From Syntrophales bacterium (GTDB lineage: Bacteria; Desulfobacterota; Syntrophia; Syntrophales; UBA5619): a stretch of 31,007 nucleotides of DNA. The stretch spans positions 1 to 31,007 of the forward strand of contig JALNYO010000042.1 of the NCBI GenBank assembly GCA_023229765.1. The letters run 5' to 3'. Numbering within the stretch: the first letter of the stretch is position 1; every line of letters begins with the position of its first letter. A program made the position numbers and the translations under genes. This document shows positions 14,316 to 22,305 of this stretch, one piece after another. The notes under the pieces are model-generated. The model did not search any database, was not told the origin of the DNA, and saw nothing but the letters and a program-made list of their open reading frames with translations.

Positions 14316-15526
14316 TGGAAAGCAGGAAGCGCGAAAAGAAATTGACGGTATTATCCGCAAGGACGAGCTTACCGGCTGCGGTGGATGGCCTTTTCGCCAG
14401 GGTAACGGCGATCCTCGACCGGGCGCGTGGGAACGCGGTCCGCAGTGTCAATAGCGAAATGCTTTTGGCTTACTGGCACATCGGCAGGGAGATCGTCGAA
14501 GCTCTGCAGGGCGGCTCAGAGCGAGCTGAGTACGGCAGCACGCTGATCGAGACACTGGCGCAGCAGTTGACAAGACACTACGGCAAGGGCTTCTCCAGTA
14601 CCAATCTTCGTTACTTTCGGACCTTCTATCAGGTCTACGCCGAGCGGACACCGGAGATTCGCCACATGGCATGTGGCGAATCCGGAGCTGACCTGGATGC
14701 CGTCGAGATTCGCCACACCCCATGTGGCGTATTGGACGATCTGACGTTGGCAGTCGAACACGCCGACCGAATTCGCGGGTTTTCGCCGCGGCTCGGCTGG
14801 TCACAATACAGGGCTCTGATGAACGTCGAGAATAAGGCCGCGCGCCTGTTCTACGAGATCGAAGCGGAAAAAGCCGCCTGGAGCGTGAGCCACCTGGAGC
14901 GCCAGATCCACACCCTACTGTTTGCGCGCTTGCTGAAGAGTCGGGACAAGGCAGGATTGCTCAATCTGGCGAACGAGGGTCAAGTAATCCGTAAGCCTAC
15001 CGATGTCCTCAAGGATCCTTATGTTCTGGACTTTCTGGATCTTCCCGACGGTGTGCCGTTCCACGAATCAGATCTGGAAGAGGCCATTATCGGCAGTTTG
15101 CAGGAGTTTCTGCTTGAACTTGGCAAAGGCTTTGCCTTTGTGGCCAGACAGAAGCGACTGGCCTACGAAGACGAGCACTTCTATGTCGATCTCGTCTTTT
15201 ACAACTGCATCCTCAAGTGCTATGTGCTGATAGACCTGAAGATTGGCAAGCTGACCCACCAGGATATCGGGCAGATGGACAGCTACGTGCGGTTGTTCGA
15301 CGACCGGTTCACCACTGCGGGAGACAAGCCAACGATCGGGCTGATCCTGTGCGCCGCAAAGAACGAGGCTATCGCCAGGTACTCTGTTCTCAACGAGAGC
15401 AAGCGGATCTTTGCGGCCAAGTATGTAAAGATCCTACCCACTGAAGATGAATTGCAGCGTGAACTGCTACGCGAGCGACGTCAGATCGAGGCCAGTCGTA
15501 GAGCCGCCGACGAGGAGAAACGCTGA
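14315..15526 (+). CDS. DUF1016/YhcG-family PD-(D/E)XK nuclease
   Basis: 403 residues from the ATG at 14315, which shares one base with the methylase stop. The N-terminal DUF1016 domain (YWHIGREIVEALQGG, RAEYGSTLIETLAQQL, SSTNLRYFRTFY, RLGWSQYRALMNVEN) is followed by the C-terminal nuclease domain: GFAFVARQKRL, HFYVDLVFYN...CYVLIDLKIG with the Asp and DLK catalytic pattern, and QMDSYVRLFDD. Members often sit beside restriction-modification genes. Two palindromic repeat units (14656-14732) lengthen the protein between residues about 113 and 140 in frame. Its stop overlaps the following start by one base (TGATG at 15524-15528). It probably acts with the flanking Mod/Res-like proteins; this is contextual inference. 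Confidence 0.82.
   Translation: MESRKREKKLTVLSARTSLPAAVDGLFARVTAILDRARGNAVRSVNSEMLLAYWHIGREIVEALQGGSERAEYGSTLIETLAQQLTRHYGKGFSSTNLRYFRTFYQVYAERTPEIRHMACGESGADLDAVEIRHTPCGVLDDLTLAVEHADRIRGFSPRLGWSQYRALMNVENKAARLFYEIEAEKAAWSVSHLERQIHTLLFARLLKSRDKAGLLNLANEGQVIRKPTDVLKDPYVLDFLDLPDGVPFHESDLEEAIIGSLQEFLLELGKGFAFVARQKRLAYEDEHFYVDLVFYNCILKCYVLIDLKIGKLTHQDIGQMDSYVRLFDDRFTTAGDKPTIGLILCAAKNEAIARYSVLNESKRIFAAKYVKILPTEDELQRELLRERRQIEASRRAADEEKR
14656..14732. repeat. Two palindromic units inside the DUF1016 coding region
   Basis: 14656-14682 is a near-perfect palindrome with 13-bp arms (GATTCGCCACATG and its complement around one base). A degenerate second unit with the same GATTCGCCACA arm lies at 14707-14732. 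Both are translated in frame (IRHMACGES and IRHTPCGVL). They look like REP-type insertions tolerated in a linker. Confidence 0.6.
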
Positions 15527-18500
15527 TGCCGCGAGAACGCGTCAAAAAAAACCCGGCCGCGCCAGGCAGCCGGGCCAATAACCGGCCGCAGGCACCCTTC
15601 GCCTACAACTGGTGCTCAACCAGTGGTTGCTGTCGCTGTTCAACGTGAAGCGTTTCGAGGATCTGGCCGAGCACCTGCGCGACGAGAAGCTGGAAGGGCT
15701 CGACGAAAACAATATCTACTACTTTCATCATGCGCTCACGGCCCAGCTCTTCAACCTGACGCAGCTACCCACCGAACTGTTGCTGGAGTACGACCAGAAC
15801 ATCGTCGGGCATACGCTACGGTTAAACGAGCGGCGCATTACACGCGGCGAGCCGCCGATCCTCTGGAAGTACTTCCAGTACCTGACCCTGCTCTTCACCG
15901 AGATCTACCTCGATCGTTACTTCCGCGCGCCGAAGGCGTTGCGCGCGGCGCTGAACGCGCAGGTGGCCACTTACAATGCTGACAAGCCCGAGGCCGACCG
16001 GATTGCACCCTTCGACGAGGCGGCGGAGGCCTGGCCGCAACTCAACAAGTTGGCCTACTTGAGCGCCACCGGCAGCGGCAAGACACTCTTGATGCACGCC
16101 AATATCCTCCAGTACCAGCATTACCTGGAGAAGCATGGTCGGCGGCGCGAGCTGAACCGCATTTTGCTGCTCACGCCGAACGAGGGACTCTCCCAGCAGC
16201 ACCTGCGCGAGTTCGAGATGGCGGGCATCGACGCGGAGCTGTTCAATAAGGATGGACGCGGTGTCTTCACCGGGCATGCGGTCGAGATTCTCGAAGTAAC
16301 CAAGCTGCGCGAGGACATGGGCGACAAGACCATCGCCATCGACGCCTTCGAGGGCAACAATCTGGTACTGGTGGACGAGGGGCACCGCGGCGCCAGCGGC
16401 GGCGAGGACGGCGCCTGGATGAAAGCACGCAACGCGCTGTGCGAAAAGGGCTTCTCCTTCGAGTACTCGGCCACCTTCGGGCAGGCGGTCAAGGGCAAGC
16501 CCCGGCTCACCGAGCTGTACGCCAAGAGCATACTATTCGACTACTCGTACCGCTACTTTTACGGCGACGGCTTCGGCAAGGATTACCAGATCCTCAACCT
16601 GGACGAGGGTACGCAGCAGAACCACCTGGAACTGTATCTTGTGGCCTGTCTCCTGTCGTTCTTCCAGCAGCAGCGGTTATACCGCGAGCAGGGCGCGACC
16701 TTCCGGCCCTTCAACATCGGGAAGCCCTTATGGATCTTTGTCGGCGGGAGCGTGACGGCGACATTGGCCACGCGGGATGCTTCAGACATTGTGGAGATCA
16801 TTCAATTCCTGGCTCGCTATGTGACAGACCGGCCGGGCAGCATCCTGCGGATCGAACGGGTACTGAATACGGGGCTCGAAACCGCGCAGGGCAGAAACCT
16901 TTTTGCCGGGCGCTTCACCTATCTCAACACCTGCGGACTCACACCGACGCAGGTCTTCGACGAGACGCTCGCGACGCTCTTCAACGCACCGGGCGGAGGC
17001 CAGCTTTATGTCGAAAACCTGAAGGGCGCGACCGGTGAAGTGGCGCTACGGTTGGGCGCCGAGAACGAGGCTTTCGGCGTCATCAACGTGGGCGACGATG
17101 CCAAGCTGGTGAAGCTGTGCGAGGAGAATGCCCTCGACACGGGCGAGCGTGAGTTCTCTGGGTCCCTCTTCCATGAAATCAACAAGCCACACTCGCCGGT
17201 GAACCTGTTGATCGGCTCGAAGAAGTTCACCGAGGGCTGGAGCAGTTGGCGCGTCTCTACAATGGGCCTGATGAATGTTGGCAAAGGAGAAGGTGCGCAG
17301 ATCATCCAGCTCTTCGGACGCGGGGTACGGCTCAAGGGCTACGACCTGAGCCTCAAGCGCAGCGGCAAGACGCAGTTACCGGAAGGTGTCGAGCGGCCCA
17401 AGCACATCAGCGTACTGGAGACACTCGGCATCTTTGGCATCCATGCCGACTATATGGCACAGTTCCGTGACTTCCTTGAAGAGGAGGGCCTACCCACCAA
17501 CGATGACCGCATCGAGTTCCTGCTGCCGGTCATCAAGAACCTGGGCACCCAGAAACTCAAGACCATCCGCCTCAAGAAGACAATCAACGGCGTGAGCACC
17601 GAGTTCGGAGACGCTTTTCGCAAGCTCGCGCCGGTGCCGACATTGGCCAAACCGGATCCGGCGCGCGAACCGACCACGGACTGGCTGCAGAAGAACCAGG
17701 TCGTGCTCAACTGGTACCCGAAGATCCAGGCGATGAAATCGGGTGGACTGGTGGGTGGCGACGCGGATGCCGCTCCCAACGAGACGCATCTGAGCGCCCG
17801 GCATGTGGCCTTTCTCGACCTCGACCGGCTCTACTTCGAGCTGGAACGCTTCAAGGCCGAGCGCGGCTGGTACAACCTGAACCTGACGCGGCAGGGGATC
17901 GAGGCGTTGCTCGCGGATATGAGCTGGTACCGCCTGTTGATTCCCGCCGCAGAGCTGGTCTGCGATTCATTCGAAAAGGTGCGGCTGTGGGAAGAAATCG
18001 CCGTCTCGCTGCTGAAGAAGTACACCGAGCGCTACTACACCTTCCGCAAACGCGAGTGGGAGCTGCCGCATCTGGAGTACCGCGATCTGGAGGGGGACGA
18101 TCCGAATTTTCTGTGCCGGAAGGAATCACCGGATGATGGCTACTACCGCATCCTGATCGACCAATCGCAGGAGGAGGTCGTCGCGAAGCTCGAGGAACTC
18201 AAGGCCGCAATCGAGAAGGGCGACCTCAAGCCTTGGGAGTTCCGGGGCATGAAGGCCATCTGGTTCGGCAAGCACCTTTACCAGCCACTGCTCTATCTGG
18301 ACTCGAACATCGTCGAAATCAGCCCGGCGCCGCTGAATAAGGGCGAGCGCCAGTTTGTCGAGGATCTCAAGGTTTTCCATGAGGGAAACACCGACTTCTT
18401 CAAGACCAAAGAACTCTACCTGCTGCGCAACCTGAGCAAGGGGCGAGGCGTCGGCTTCTTCGAGGCCGGCAACTTCCACCCCGACTTCATCCTGTGGTTG

Positions 18501-18806
18501 CTCGTGGACGGTCAGCAGCAAGTGATTTTTGTGGACCCCAAAAGCATCCGCCAACTCAGGTGGGACGACCCCAAAATCCAGTTCCACGAAACCATCAAGG
18601 AGATCGAGCAGCGCCTCGGCGATGCCAATGTGCGCTTGCAGTCATTCATCGTTTCGAACACGCCTTCGTACACGATGAGGATGCAGTGGAACATGGAAAA
18701 GAGCGAGATGCAAAAGCGGCACATCCTCTTTCAGGAGGAGGACAGGGACAGCTATATCAGGAGCATGTTGGATTTGGCAGGTGCCGGGTTAATTGTTAGT
18801 TGCTGA
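15526..18806 (+). CDS. Type III Res-like helicase-nuclease, apparent frameshift near 15606
   Basis: The downstream frame (15612-18806, 1064 residues) encodes a DEAD/DEAH helicase: LSATGSGKTLL (Walker A, about 149-159), VLVDEGHRG (about 252-260), EYSATFG, and GRGVRLKG-type motif VI. A C-terminal PD-(D/E)XK nuclease follows: FHPDFILWL...VIFVDPKS (about 956-980). The natural start appears to be the ATG at 15526, coupled by TGATG to the DUF1016 gene, reading MPRERVKKNPAAPG...QAPFAY. This frame then leaves the helicase frame. Adding one base after 15606 would give FAY-Q-LVLNQWLLSLF and restore a protein of about 1093 residues. Either a true deletion or an assembly error. Without repair, translation would need the GTG at 15612, which has no ribosome-binding site. 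Confidence 0.8.
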
Positions 18807-18807
18807 G

Positions 18808-18969
18808 CCTGTACCGGCACATTGCATTGGCCAGACGATTGTGACGTTGCAGCAGGCGCAAGGCTGGGGTGGCGCTGTGCGCACTTTGAAGTTTCTCGCA
18901 CAGCCTGTGGGACAATTGCCATAGGGACATCTCCGCACGATTATTGGCAAAATTAAAGAGATCGAGTAA
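18808..18969 (+). pseudogene. Decayed DUF1016 gene remnant
   Basis: One frame reads IGQTIVTLQQAQGWGG, typical of the start of DUF1016 proteins. It jumps to AQPVGQLP, then TAG where this family usually has Trp (QLPWGH), and continues GHLRTIIGKIKEIE to a stop at 18967-18969. About 35 family residues between the two parts are missing. It begins right after the Res-like stop, so the operon may once have had a second DUF1016 gene. Non-functional. Confidence 0.5.
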
Positions 18970-19016
18970 GTGAACACATAAAACACATTTTTGAAGAAGG
19001 CTAACTGAACGAAACA

Positions 19017-19066
19017 GCAGTTGTTCGGAAATTCCGAACAACTGCCCCTGACGGAAAAATTATAAT
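19017..19066 (+). promoter_or_regulatory. Perfect dyad next to a TATAAT box (candidate operator/promoter)
   Basis: 19017-19045 is an inverted repeat with 14-bp arms (GCAGTTGTTCGGAA and its complement around one A). A consensus TATAAT lies at 19061-19066, so the dyad covers the position of the -35 element, which is otherwise poor. This arrangement suits a repressor-controlled promoter for the gene at 19136. A palindromic dispersed repeat is the alternative. Confidence 0.4.
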
Positions 19067-19135
19067 ATAGCCTTCTACAACTCGATCCGGGTAAATAAAG
19101 CATGGGCAGGAATTAGACAATGAGGATGAAAAATT

Positions 19136-19587
19136 ATGCGTAGCAGCGAGATAATAATTCGTAAACAGTTTGTTACGGAAATTAAAACCATCATCGGCCA
19201 TGCCCGCGAAAGCGCCATTCGCAGTGTTGATCTTCAGCGGGTACAAATGTATTGGCACATTGGCCAACGTATTTTTGAAGAAGAACAGCAAGGTAAGGAA
19301 CGCGCCGAGTATGGAACCTACCTGATCAAGAATCTGGCAAAAGAGCTGGAACCGGAGTATGGGAGCGGCTTTTCGGTAAGGATTTTAGAGATAAGTCGCC
19401 AGTTTTACAGAACCTATCCAATTGCGAACACACTGTATTCGCAATTGAACTGGAGCCAATACCGTCTGCTGGTGAGTATCGAAAACGCCGATAAACGGGA
19501 GTATTACCAGAATGAATCCGTAAAAAATGCCTGGACGAAGAATTAAAGAGCGAGCTGAAACATTACAAAGATAATTGTAGTAACTAA
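19136..19587 (+). pseudogene. DUF1016 gene with internal deletion
   Basis: The open frame 19136-19546 gives 136 residues of DUF1016 N-terminal domain (QMYWHIGQRIFEEEQQGKERAEYG, GSGFSVRILEISRQFY, QLNWSQYRLLVSIENADKREYYQNESVKNAW). At 19531 a different frame takes over that reads LDEELKSELKHYKDNCSN and stops at 19585-19587, which matches the very C-terminus of such proteins (a PTEEELxxEL type ending). The nuclease domain in between is gone, and the frame is shifted at the join. A truncated N-terminal domain could still be made and bind partners, but nuclease activity is lost. Confidence 0.65.
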
Positions 19588-19603
19588 AAAAACTGAAAAA
19601 ACT

Positions 19604-19616
19604 GGGGACATTCCCC
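19604..19616. repeat. Short GGGGA/TCCCC hairpin
   Basis: GGGGACATTCCCC forms a 5-bp stem with a 3-base loop in the gap between the DUF1016 remnant and the zeta-toxin fragment. It resembles small REP-like hairpins; there is no T-run, so it is not a convincing terminator. Confidence 0.3.
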
Positions 19617-19671
19617 GTATAGATCGCTTTCCTTTGAAACGAATTGGAACTGCATAACCGCTAAGGGGTAA

Positions 19672-19868
19672 ATCTTATCTGCTGGTTCGGGCAAGACAAC
19701 TTTTGTCCGGCGTTTTCTTCCCTATTATACAGATTGCATTAATTTCGTGAACGCTGATTTGATCGCTGCCGGCCTTTCTCCTTTTTCACCGGAAGTAGCC
19801 GCCATCAAAGCCGGAATGATCATGCTGGACCAGATACAAGAACATATCAAAGCGGGCCGCCGGAGTGC
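19672..19868 (+). pseudogene. Zeta-toxin-like kinase fragment
   Basis: Without a start codon, the frame from 19672 reads ILSAGSGKTTFVRRFLPYY, then INFVNADLIAAGLSPFSPE and AAIKAGMIMLDQIQEHIKAGRRS, matching the N-terminal half of zeta-toxin/predicted ABC-type ATPase proteins. The Walker A is damaged: AG-SGKT lacks about three residues of the usual AGPNGSGKT. The gene is cut exactly where the right 63-bp direct repeat begins (19857). Its first codons and all C-terminal catalytic parts are absent, so it is inactive. Confidence 0.6.
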
Positions 19869-19919
19869 GATTGACCAATTCGCCCTAAAGCGCTCCGAGA
19901 TCGCGCAGAATCTTTTCCA
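19857..19919. repeat. 63-bp perfect direct repeat, right copy (candidate island boundary)
   Basis: Identical to 5107-5169. It comprises 28 bp beyond the stop of the dapA-like gene and its last codons (35 bp). Left of it is the interrupted zeta-toxin fragment, right of it the intact gene, which fits the right end of an element inserted at the gene's 3' end while keeping the gene whole. Confidence 0.7.
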
Positions 19920-20772
19920 ACGTTTTTCTTTCCTCGGCATTCAACTGCTTCTGGGGCGGCACGGGTGGACCAACGGGAAATCCCTGCATCTCCAAACCCG
20001 CCTTTACGCAGGCCGAGAGGGTGAAACGCTGGAAGGCCAGGTTGAGCGGCCACTGCTTGATCTGCAGGAGCGCCGCTTCGTCCCAGCGCTTCTGCCTTGC
20101 CGTTTCGTACAGCTCAATGCTTTGTTTGGGGATCACGCAGGCGGGGCCGGACATCCAGCCGACGCCGCCGATCAGGAACATGAACAGGGGAACGGAAGAA
20201 GTATCGCTGAAAATTTTGATCCGGCTGCCAAGGGTTGACACAAGAGAGACGAGCTTGCCCACATTCCCGGAGGCATCCTTCAGGTACTGGATGTTTGGCT
20301 CTTCGGCAAGCTGTCGCAACGCCTCTACGGTGAAGTCCCAGGTCTGAAACTTCGGATTCGTATAGAGGACAATGGGGCAGGATACCGAACGGGCGACGGC
20401 GCGGAAATGTCCGACAACCTGGGCGTCGGCCAGCGGGAAGTAACTGGGCATCATGGTGAGAATGCCGTCCACTCCCAGCTTTTCGACTTCCTCAGCTTCC
20501 TGGATGGCTCCCTGAGTAGAAGTGCTGCAAATTCCCGCGACGACGGGGACTCGTCCGGCCGTTGCGCTCATAACGACCTCTACGGTTCGCTTTCTTGTTG
20601 CCCAGTCAAGGTAAGGCGCCTCGCCGGTGCTGCCCAGCGGTGTGACGCCATGAACCCCCTGGCGGATGAGGTGATCGACGAGATCGGCAAGAACCTGTTC
20701 CTTGAGCCTTCCCTGTTCATCCAAGGGCGTGACAAGATAGGGAAAAATTCCGAAAAATTCCTTGTTTGCCAT
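19885..20772 (-). CDS. Dihydrodipicolinate synthase (DapA) family lyase
   Basis: 295 residues, a TIM-barrel class I aldolase of the DapA/NAL superfamily. It has the pyruvate-carboxylate-binding GSTGE (residues 48-51; usually GTTGE), Tyr137 in VLYTNP, and the Schiff-base Lys165 in YLKDASG. GGVGWMSGPACVIP follows as expected. The start has GGAGG eight bases upstream. It is the last gene of a minus-strand cluster, 23 bp after MmgE/PrpD. The setting in a carboxylate cluster, and the GST instead of GTT, argue for a catabolic 2-oxo acid aldolase rather than lysine biosynthesis. Its 3' end forms the right 63-bp repeat. Confidence 0.85.
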   Translation of the reverse strand: MANKEFFGIFPYLVTPLDEQGRLKEQVLADLVDHLIRQGVHGVTPLGSTGEAPYLDWATRKRTVEVVMSATAGRVPVVAGICSTSTQGAIQEAEEVEKLGVDGILTMMPSYFPLADAQVVGHFRAVARSVSCPIVLYTNPKFQTWDFTVEALRQLAEEPNIQYLKDASGNVGKLVSLVSTLGSRIKIFSDTSSVPLFMFLIGGVGWMSGPACVIPKQSIELYETARQKRWDEAALLQIKQWPLNLAFQRFTLSACVKAGLEMQGFPVGPPVPPQKQLNAEERKTLEKILRDLGAL

Positions 20773-20795
20773 GTTGTTAATCCTCCAAGATATCG

Positions 20796-22145
20796 TTATG
20801 TTAGAAGTTCGTTTGCGTCCGCTATCTTTTCCATGTTCATCACCCTGTCGGCAATCCGGTCCGCCTGCTTTTCGGAGAGTATTCCGTCAGTCAGGCTCTT
20901 GAATTTGGCGATCAGCTCGGAAGCCGTCAGGGGGTTTTCCGGATCCCCTTTGGGATACTCATTTTCAGCCCTCAATTGGCGGCCGTCGGCAAGCGCGATC
21001 GTCACACTGGCGGGCCACTTGCGCGGATAGACCTTTGTCAGCCCGGGATCCACCGTAAAACTGACCTTAGCCATCAGTGCCTGCAAATCCGCATCGCCCA
21101 GCCTCTCTTCGGTGAAGTCGCCCAGTCGGACGTGGCCGTAAGCCAGTGCCGTCGCGATACAGAAAGGCAGATTGAATTTTGCCAGGTACGGTGATTTCGG
21201 CTCGATTTCTCCCAAGAGGTCGATTGCCGCCTGATAAACGCGGACGCGGACAGCCGCTACTTCCGAAGGCTTAAAGGTCCTGGCTTGCGTGGCCTGAAGC
21301 ACGGCATCGATGGCGGAATGGGTATGTCCGCAGGAGGCATAATACTTCAAGGAATTGCGGTCGCTGTGAAAGACCTCTCCCAGGCCGTCGGTGCACTTGT
21401 TCACAGCGAAATTCTTCGAGGTGGCAACGAAAAATCCTTTTCCCCCTTCCAGGATCTTCCGGGCGCCGGTGAATCCCTCCCTGGCCAGGAGCGCCGCCAG
21501 CATTCCGTTCAGCGCTGCCTTGCCGGCGTGGAGCTGTTTGCTCATCGCATTATCCGCAAGAAACTCCCATAGCCCCGCCGCTTGCGTTCCCGCGGAACCC
21601 ATTGCCCAGACGAACTGCTCCTCGTTCAGGGAAAGCAATTTCGCCGCTGCTGCCGCTGCCCCGTAGGTTCCGCAGGTTGAAGTCGTGTGCCAATAATTAT
21701 AATGATCCGTGCCGACGGCAAGGGCCACTCTGATGCCGATCTCATAACCGACGGAAGCCGCGACGATCAGCTCCTGGCCCGAGGCGTGCTGCCGTTCTCC
21801 CAAGGCAAGAACCACGGGAAGAATGACACAGGCCGGATGAAGAATGGATTCCCGATGCAGATCATCCATCTCTACTACATGCGAGGAAGCGCCGTTGACC
21901 AAAGCCGCCAATAGACAGCTTGTCTTTTTTGCGTCGGGAATAGACGTGGATTCGGGATGGCCGCCGAGGCTGCCTGCAACTTTCCTGATCATTCTGACCG
22001 ACGGCAGTTCCCCGCCCGCATGGGCCGACCCCAGCCAGTCCAGGATGTACCCCTTCATGTTGGCGATATGTGCCCCGCTCAGCTCTTCGAAACGAAGATC
22101 GCACGAAAATTTCGCGAATTGGCTGGAAATAATCTCTTCCGACAT
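20796..22145 (-). CDS. MmgE/PrpD family dehydratase/decarboxylase-like protein
   Basis: 449 residues from the ATG at 22145, chosen because GGAGGAG precedes it; the longer open frame upstream is only translated hairpin repeat. Family features are present: GGHPESTSIPD, LLAALVNGASSHVVEMDDLHRESILHPACVILPVVLALGE, the NYWHTTSTCGTYGAAAAAAKLL segment, AMSKQLHAGKAALNG, and KYYASCGHTHSAIDA. The family includes 2-methylcitrate dehydratase, cis-aconitate decarboxylase and iminodisuccinate epimerase, so the reaction is likely addition, removal or decarboxylation on a branched di- or tricarboxylate. Its neighbours (PrpF-like, CoA-transferase, DapA-like) support a carboxylate pathway; the exact substrate is open. 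Confidence 0.85.
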   Translation of the reverse strand: MSEEIISSQFAKFSCDLRFEELSGAHIANMKGYILDWLGSAHAGGELPSVRMIRKVAGSLGGHPESTSIPDAKKTSCLLAALVNGASSHVVEMDDLHRESILHPACVILPVVLALGERQHASGQELIVAASVGYEIGIRVALAVGTDHYNYWHTTSTCGTYGAAAAAAKLLSLNEEQFVWAMGSAGTQAAGLWEFLADNAMSKQLHAGKAALNGMLAALLAREGFTGARKILEGGKGFFVATSKNFAVNKCTDGLGEVFHSDRNSLKYYASCGHTHSAIDAVLQATQARTFKPSEVAAVRVRVYQAAIDLLGEIEPKSPYLAKFNLPFCIATALAYGHVRLGDFTEERLGDADLQALMAKVSFTVDPGLTKVYPRKWPASVTIALADGRQLRAENEYPKGDPENPLTASELIAKFKSLTDGILSEKQADRIADRVMNMEKIADANELLT

Positions 22146-22165
22146 GACTCTCCTCCTTTTTGCCC

Positions 22166-22252
22166 ATAAACCCCCATGCCCGTGGAGCACAACGAAGCAT
22201 GAAAATCCCCCCTTGCCCCCCTTTGGCAAAGGGGGGATGGGGGGATTTTCAT
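22166..22252 (-). repeat. Dispersed hairpin repeat, copy 3 of 4
   Basis: Tail 22166-22198 and core 22199-22252, same orientation as copy 2. It fills most of the 160-bp gap between the CoA-transferase and MmgE/PrpD genes, inside the cluster, so it would be transcribed as a strong hairpin shortly before the MmgE/PrpD start. Confidence 0.85.
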
Positions 22253-22305
22253 GCAAATAACAAGTCGGCGGATGCACTTACACAAGCCCCATCCTTGTTA
22301 ATCGC

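Larger units (their letters stand above)
5107..19919. mobile_element. Putative defence island bounded by direct repeats
   Basis: About 14.8 kb between the outer ends of the 63-bp repeats. It holds nearly all the defence-like, cassette-borne and decayed genes of the window, while metabolic genes lie outside. Insertion at the 3' end of a protein gene, regenerating that end, is known for site-specific integrative elements. No integrase, transposase or excisionase is visible inside, so if it was mobile it is now a remnant or was moved in trans. Confidence 0.4.

Noticed and set aside
15543..15550. A8 tract as a phase-variation switch for the Res-like gene
   Set aside because: A slip to A9 would enter a frame with TAA at 15579-15581, so the missing base must lie downstream of that point.
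10539..18806. Assignment of the locus to DISARM or BREX
   Set aside because: A methylase and a helicase tail recall DISARM, but none of the other hallmark genes is present, and the Res-like protein has type III helicase-nuclease layout.
19652..19658. GCATAAC box near the zeta fragment as an attC end
   Set aside because: No matching R' box or pairing arms nearby.
22146..22277. N-terminal extension of the MmgE/PrpD protein containing a Pro/Gly-rich HENPPIPPLPKGG stretch
   Set aside because: It is translated hairpin repeat; a strong ribosome-binding site directly precedes the ATG at 22145. The same applies to the PrpF extension above 24726.
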